In this document: positions 59,340 through 64,000 of the stretch, in pieces | Layout: every line of letters begins with the position of its first letter | Position numbering within the stretch: position 1 is the stretch's first letter | From: Guadua angustifolia | Taxonomy: Eukaryota > Streptophyta > Magnoliopsida > Poales > Poaceae | Direction: 5' to 3' | DNA: 64,000 nt | Assembly (NCBI GenBank): GCA_036346375.1 | Contig: CM070508.1 | Location: 14,378,852 to 14,442,851 of the forward strand | Notes under the pieces: model-generated | The model's database searches: none | What the model saw: only the letters and a program-made list of their open reading frames with translations | What the model was told of the DNA's origin: nothing | Position numbers and translations under genes: made by a program

Positions 59340-62300
59340 ATTGTTGCCATGGAGAAATGGTCGAAAACTCGCCTTCATGTGGAGAATTTTCTAATTGTGA
59401 ACCCAAATTTATCCGCTTCTTGAAGGGCATCAATTTCGTGGTCGAGGTGTCATGGTGCCTCGCTTGACGCTAACATCAACGGAGAAATTGAAGCATTAAT
59501 TGTGTCATCGCTTTATAAAAAAAGTACGGGTCAACATGTAATGATCGATATACCACCGGCCGCTGTAGTCCAGATTGTCATGATGAACGCGTGGATATGT
59601 GTCATTGCGTAGTATCCACATAAATTGTTCCCTTGGGGTTGTTTCTGCATGGGAAATCGTGTGTATTCTGAAATTTTTCACGATGGACGATGCCATTTGC
59701 TCTTCTTGCAAGATTGTTTGTACACCCTGCTCATAGTTTTGAGTAGTCATTAAAATTAATTATGCAATGGGATGGAAGATTATTTGAGCAATAATGCAAC
59801 GATCGAAGTTACTCCGTTAGCAAGTCTATTAAGTCTTGGTATTCACCGTCGCTTTCTCATTGAGTCCAAGATGTTGATGTTGCTTTGCCTAACATGAAGA
59901 CAAGGACGATCCAAAGGAAAGCTACTGAAGCCAATTAGTCGTCACATTGTGTTGCGATCAAATATGAGACACTAGTAGGCAGGAAACACGATCGAAGTTG
60001 TAGGGTAAAAGTACGAGTCCTTGTGTTGTAGCTTTAGCAAATACTTTGAGTACGTACACCTCAACATCATTTATTGTTCTTGGATCTTCAATAAGTTTGC
60101 AGCTGACCATGCCCGGTCCAGAATCCTATCTTTTCATTGTTGTTCGCCTAAGTGTCTGTGGTCTCAATTCCCACGTAAAAAGGAAGTCGACTTATGTTTA
60201 AGAGTACGTGAATATACAAAGATGAATTATACAAGAGACTTACAGAGTCCATATTCTTAATATAGACACGCCCGAGCGCCTCGCTGGTACATCCGATATA
60301 GTTCCACGGTTCAACCCGTAAAGAGTCGCCATTGTTGTGAAAGTCCATATCTTTGTATCCGATCGAAAGCAAGAGTTTCGTGTCTTTTGGACATATTGCA
60401 GTACCATTCATGTAGACGTCAGAATTGTGTGGGGTTTGACCTCCTTATTTGGATGCAAAGAAAGCTTCCTGCTAATCTAATGGCCACTTTACAGTGTGCT
60501 GCGCCTTCAAAGACCACTTTGGCTTCCAAAGAATAATGCTTACCACCATCTCCTTTAGATTTCTTCCTAGAGATGCGATCGTAGTCCGATAGTTGGCTAG
60601 GTTGAGGAGCTTCACTATCCGTCCTGCTCTGCTTAACCTTCGCTAAGTCCAGAAGAAATCCTGCTTAAGGTGTTCGATTTCAATCTTAGCGTGTGGTGGC
60701 GCTTTCTTGAAGTGCTCTTCTACATAGGCGCCTACTTTTTTTTTGTTTCTTCGCTTGGTCATTTCATATGGTCGCTTGCTAAGAGTTTTGGCTAGCTTCA
60801 CAGATGACTTAACTTTTCCCTCGACCGTAGAATGTACAGATCGCGGTGCTTTTGGTCGCCTTGTGGCGCCGAGCAGAGGAGTTTTTTGGGTGACGGCGGA
60901 GGAGGAGGACTTTTTCCGGTGGCGCCGAGCAGAGAAGGAGCTTCGATGACGGCGGAGGAGGAGGAGGATCGTTTTAGATGGAGACTCCGCCCATCATTGT
61001 TAACATCATCGCCGTTGTCATCTTCGAGGCAAACTTTATATATCGCTTATGCGCCACGCGATGAATGCGCCTATGCTTTCTCCAAGACTTTGCCCTCCTC
61101 GCCCGCGATCTCAACCTCTACTTTGCGGATTCACAACCACGCTGTTAATCGCAACTCGGGCGATCCTCGAGGAATTGGGTGATTATGCAATATCCGCCTC
61201 GCTGTATGGCCAAGCCACCCTTCACCACCTTGATGGTAATGTTCGCACGGCAGTTCGCATCGCAGCGTGTCGGCTTTATGATTTTGTCCACGTGAAAACT
61301 ACACGCCGAGCCCTCTTCAGAGGGTTAGTGGATGCTTGGTCGCTTTTGAGAACTCCCTACGGACTTACGCTATGTGACCGATGACCTACGCTATGTGACC
61401 GACGCTCGCCAGACCTTTGTTACCATTTCTCGTGATCACTCTCATCTGTTTCTTCAAATTCGACTTCCTTCTATGCATCCGGTCTTCAATTTCGCATACA
61501 CGCTCATTCAACCGTTTTGTCCGGATTTCTTTGGTCGCTTGTACATATAGGCATCCTCCGGGAATGATGTTTTCCACGGCACCAAGCCAACCCTCTCGTG
61601 CGACTGTGGTGCTCCCTATTACCCAAGGCGCTGTTAGCTCGTCGTCCTCCCTTCTTGGCGTGAAGGAGCCCCAATAGCTTCGGAGTGGGCATCCGCGATC
61701 TTCCTCGAGATTTCTCGCCTTTTCGCTCGCTTAAGCACCATCATCCGACAGAGTAGCTCCTCGCAAGCGCCAAGGCTTCGATCTTGGGGCCATGTGAGAC
61801 GCCACAGCTTCAACTCCATCAAGTGCTAGCCGTTCTTCCCTGCATCCCACTTGGGTACTTTCTTCACGAGCCACCGGTGCCTCAGCACATGAGGGTAAAT
61901 GTTCTTGTCCGAATTTGTTTTGTTCACCGGGCCGATAGCTCCGGCTTCATCGATATCTTATATTGCTTGAATTCATCCCAAAATTGATGTAACCTCGAAT
62001 CTATTAAAATCCGTGTTTGATCCTTCTTGACGATTCTTATTCAGCTTTGTCTTCCAGCTTCTTCCATGCGCTCCCATAATGCCGAGTGCATGTTTCTGGC
62101 AATCTCCAACCGATCTTCGAACTGAAACTTCATTGTCAACTCGTCCACAATGTTTCCTTGATGTCATCGAACATACGACGGAGAATCGCCTCGACGTGTC
62201 CATGATTTGTAGATGATGGGCACATTCTCTCTAGCCAGACCCCGCGATGTCGCTCGATATGGCCCAAGCAATGACTCGGGTATAGCTGGTTCTCCGATCG

Positions 62301-62600
62301 CACTAAGCTCAATTATCACCTTCGCTCACCCGCAAGATCTTTGGGACCTCGCCTCACGACACTGCTCGGTGCACTAGATGTCCGACCTCGATTTTGATTG
62401 TTTCATTAGTCGCTTGGCTCGCTCTAATTTCATCGGGAAGCATATCCTACAATATAATCCTAGTAAAGACTTACCTCATGTACATTTGTTGCCTCGACTT
62501 GTTCCAGTTGAGGAACTCTGTCGAGCTTCGCTCGGGCTTTGGTCCATGGGCTCAGCCATCCCAAGACTTGTCCATTGGAGAGGCCATGTGTGGCAAGTTT
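59340..62600 (-). pseudogene. Second CACTA: Transposase_24-like plus Ulp1-type peptidase gene, decayed
   Basis: Minus-strand fragments in order: FGQEHLPS and RSWKTKLNKNRQE-type segments (62.2-61.9 kb), then NREHHSRTRGL followed in another frame by NIIPGGCLYVQATKEIRTKR (61.63-61.5 kb), and ERVCEIEDRMHRRK. KRPYEMTKRR near 60.77 kb parallels KRPYDMNDEE of the first CACTA. The Ulp1/C48 peptidase follows at 60.03-59.55 kb: LLPYNF, WIVLV, INILDSMRK (aspartate in LDS) and PQGNNLCGYYAM with the catalytic cysteine codon at 59618-59620. I cannot see the expected histidine before the tryptophan in one frame, and the pieces lie in different frames. Same gene type as 5690-9246, but the two copies are well diverged. 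Confidence 0.72.
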
Positions 62601-62739
62601 TCTAGAATTTTAAATTAACAAAATCACGAGATGAATCTTCGATATATATAAATGTTTTGCATACGTATATGAATATCAGAACGCATATATATATTAATAG
62701 TGTAAATTTCAAAATCTTAATCGCATGGATCGATTCTAC

Positions 62740-62960
62740 AATTTCACATATACTTACACATGATACATATACAATTGACAATTCACATATACTTATACAT
62801 ATCACATACACTTACACATGATACATATACAATTGACAATTCACATATACTTATACATATCACATACACTTACACATGATACATATACAATTGACAATTC
62901 ACATATACTTATACATATCACATACACTTACACATGATACATATACAATTGACAATTCTC
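62740..62960. repeat. Tandem repeat, 58-base unit, almost four copies
   Basis: ACAATTGACAATTCACATAT begins at 62771, 62829, 62887 and (variant) 62945, a strict 58-base period. Units contain ACACATGATACATATACAAT, similar in wording to the 151-base repeat at 9.99-10.41 kb. Confidence 0.93.
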
Positions 62961-63440
62961 ATATATATTATTTGTTCAATAAAAATAATGAATCATTCTT
63001 ATTCCACACTAATATGATTTTCAAATCAGAAATAAGGTTATAAATCACAACTATGCTTTTAGTAGTGGTCAAATCAGCAAAGATCTTTTCACGGTCAACC
63101 ATGATGCCGATGCTCGATGGCCTTCTTCACGCAACGTATCGCTATGCTGTTTATTGCTATAGCCCATCACGACATCAAAGCCGACCGCTAGAGAAAGTTC
63201 TCTCGACGGACAAAAGCATGGCCGCCAGAGAGCATACGATATAACTGGTGAAGAAGGCCACGAGATGACGGCTTGGTTGACTAGGAACCGATTGCTCGCT
63301 TTTTGGTGTAATAGACTACTAACATTCTAGTTGTGGATTTATAACCTTATTTCATTTTTGAAAATCATATAAATGTGGAATAAGAATGATTCATTATTTT
63401 TATTGAGCAATAATCAATAATATTCTAAAGAATATATGAG
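62959..63440. repeat. Foldback unit: imperfect inverted repeat with a 275-base loop
   Basis: The left arm 62959-63053 and right arm 63330-63440 are reverse complements over about 95 bases with few differences (AATAAAAATAATGAATCATTCTTATTCCACA on the left, rewritten on the right). The loop contains a nested small inversion (GATGGCCTTCTTCAC / GTGAAGAAGGCCA). The phrase TTTTGGTGTAATAGACTACTAACAT at 63302-63326 is found inverted at 13243-13268 in the first CACTA. Confidence 0.85.
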
Positions 63441-64000
63441 TTGGGCCCTCGTTTCTTTAAGTGTCATACCGCCGATGAATTTGTGACAACCTTACCTTAT
63501 TGAAAATAAACAATATTTCAATACTTTAATGCACAAGAGAGTAATTAATTGAGAACCGAAAGTGCTAATATATATCTAATGAATCAGATAATGGAAATAA
63601 GCTTGTCGACTAGCATACACATTTCCACACAAATTCAATACAAGCATATAGTTATCCTCACATAAGTAAAATATCTAAACAAGACCAACAAGATTTAAGA
63701 TACTCACATACATAACATACTCAAACAAAATTTCTCACAAATTCACAACATTATGTCATTCATATGGAGGTAATTATGTACGATTGCTCTCAGATTATTG
63801 GGTTTGAATGAAGATTAGAACCTTCATCTCATCACAGATGTGCAAAACAATTAATTGAGTAAATAAGGCCTTAAATCATCACATAGCAATAGCATCGGCC
63901 AACCCTAGAATCATCACAGAGCAACATCACAGAGCAATAACATCGAGAACCCAAGAATCATCGATTGTCAATGCATGTTAGTCTACCAACTTAAGGCCTT
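63441..64000. other. Non-coding interior of the second CACTA
   Basis: AT-rich, no gene. The block at 63783-63860 matches 10420-10500 in the first CACTA in the same orientation. Confidence 0.6.

Larger units (their letters stand above)
58680..64000 (-). mobile_element. Left part of a second autonomous-type CACTA transposon
   Basis: The terminus CACTACTACC at 58680 is followed by a subterminal array of CCGGCAAAGGATAATATTCTATCATCGCCGG-type units to about 59110. Minus-strand pieces of a Ulp1/Transposase_24 gene lie at 59.5-62.6 kb. Minisatellite, inverted repeat and a conserved non-coding block shared with the 5182-17984 CACTA follow. The transposase gene and right terminus would lie beyond the window, so no target duplication can be tested. 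Confidence 0.82.

Noticed and set aside
62740..62960. CRISPR-like array of regular repeats
   Set aside because: The 58-base units are contiguous tandem copies with no unique spacers, in a plant transposon.

Overview
This is a plant nuclear window, almost certainly from a grass (Poaceae). The evidence is AT-rich intergenic DNA with scattered very GC-rich exon-like islands, CACTA elements with grass-type subterminal repeats, a Tat-type Ty3/gypsy retrotransposon, a MULE next to a plant mobile domain, and Tourist-like MITEs with TAA duplications. The species cannot be fixed from sequence alone. I see no confident intact cellular gene, rRNA, tRNA or CRISPR. Nearly the whole window is a nest of transposable elements, most of them decayed.

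Layout, left to right: 1-535 plant mobile domain fragment; 845-3407 decayed MULE transposase; 3983-4148 truncated MITE; 5182-17984 complete 12.8-kb CACTA element (target duplication TCT) carrying a TNP2 transposase and a second gene with a Transposase_24-like region and a Ulp1-type peptidase; 17985-18806 internally deleted hAT transposase remnant; 20361-20605 probable copia LTR remnant; 20606-39328 an 18.7-kb minus-strand Ty3/gypsy element of Tat type (duplication TCTCT), whose 3' LTR is split by a 2.6-kb hAT (21579-24182, duplication AATAGATG); 40011-40213 MITE; 41340-42003 solo LTR (duplication CTCTG); 42981-47100 copia element lacking its 5' end; 47359-48673 hAT with a MITE inside it; 48780-57442 non-autonomous CACTA (duplication TAA) containing an LTR element at 52961-55719 (duplication ATTAG) that holds a GC-rich minisatellite; 57570-57943 MITE-like element; 58680 to the right edge, the start of another CACTA element related to the first.

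The most unusual part is the stretch between pol and the 3' LTR of the gypsy element (24.2-32.3 kb). On the strand opposite gag-pol it carries at least two multi-exon coiled-coil genes and one short open frame, each downstream of a TATA-like box. The two long genes look like diverged copies of one another. Each is followed by a homologous 3' module, and the inner module still carries the last codons of a pol gene, as if an antisense gene, its 3' module and the pol terminus had been duplicated together.

The order of insertion can be read from the duplications: hAT into gypsy LTR, MITE into hAT, LTR element into CACTA, and CACTA just beyond the end of an older hAT coding remnant.
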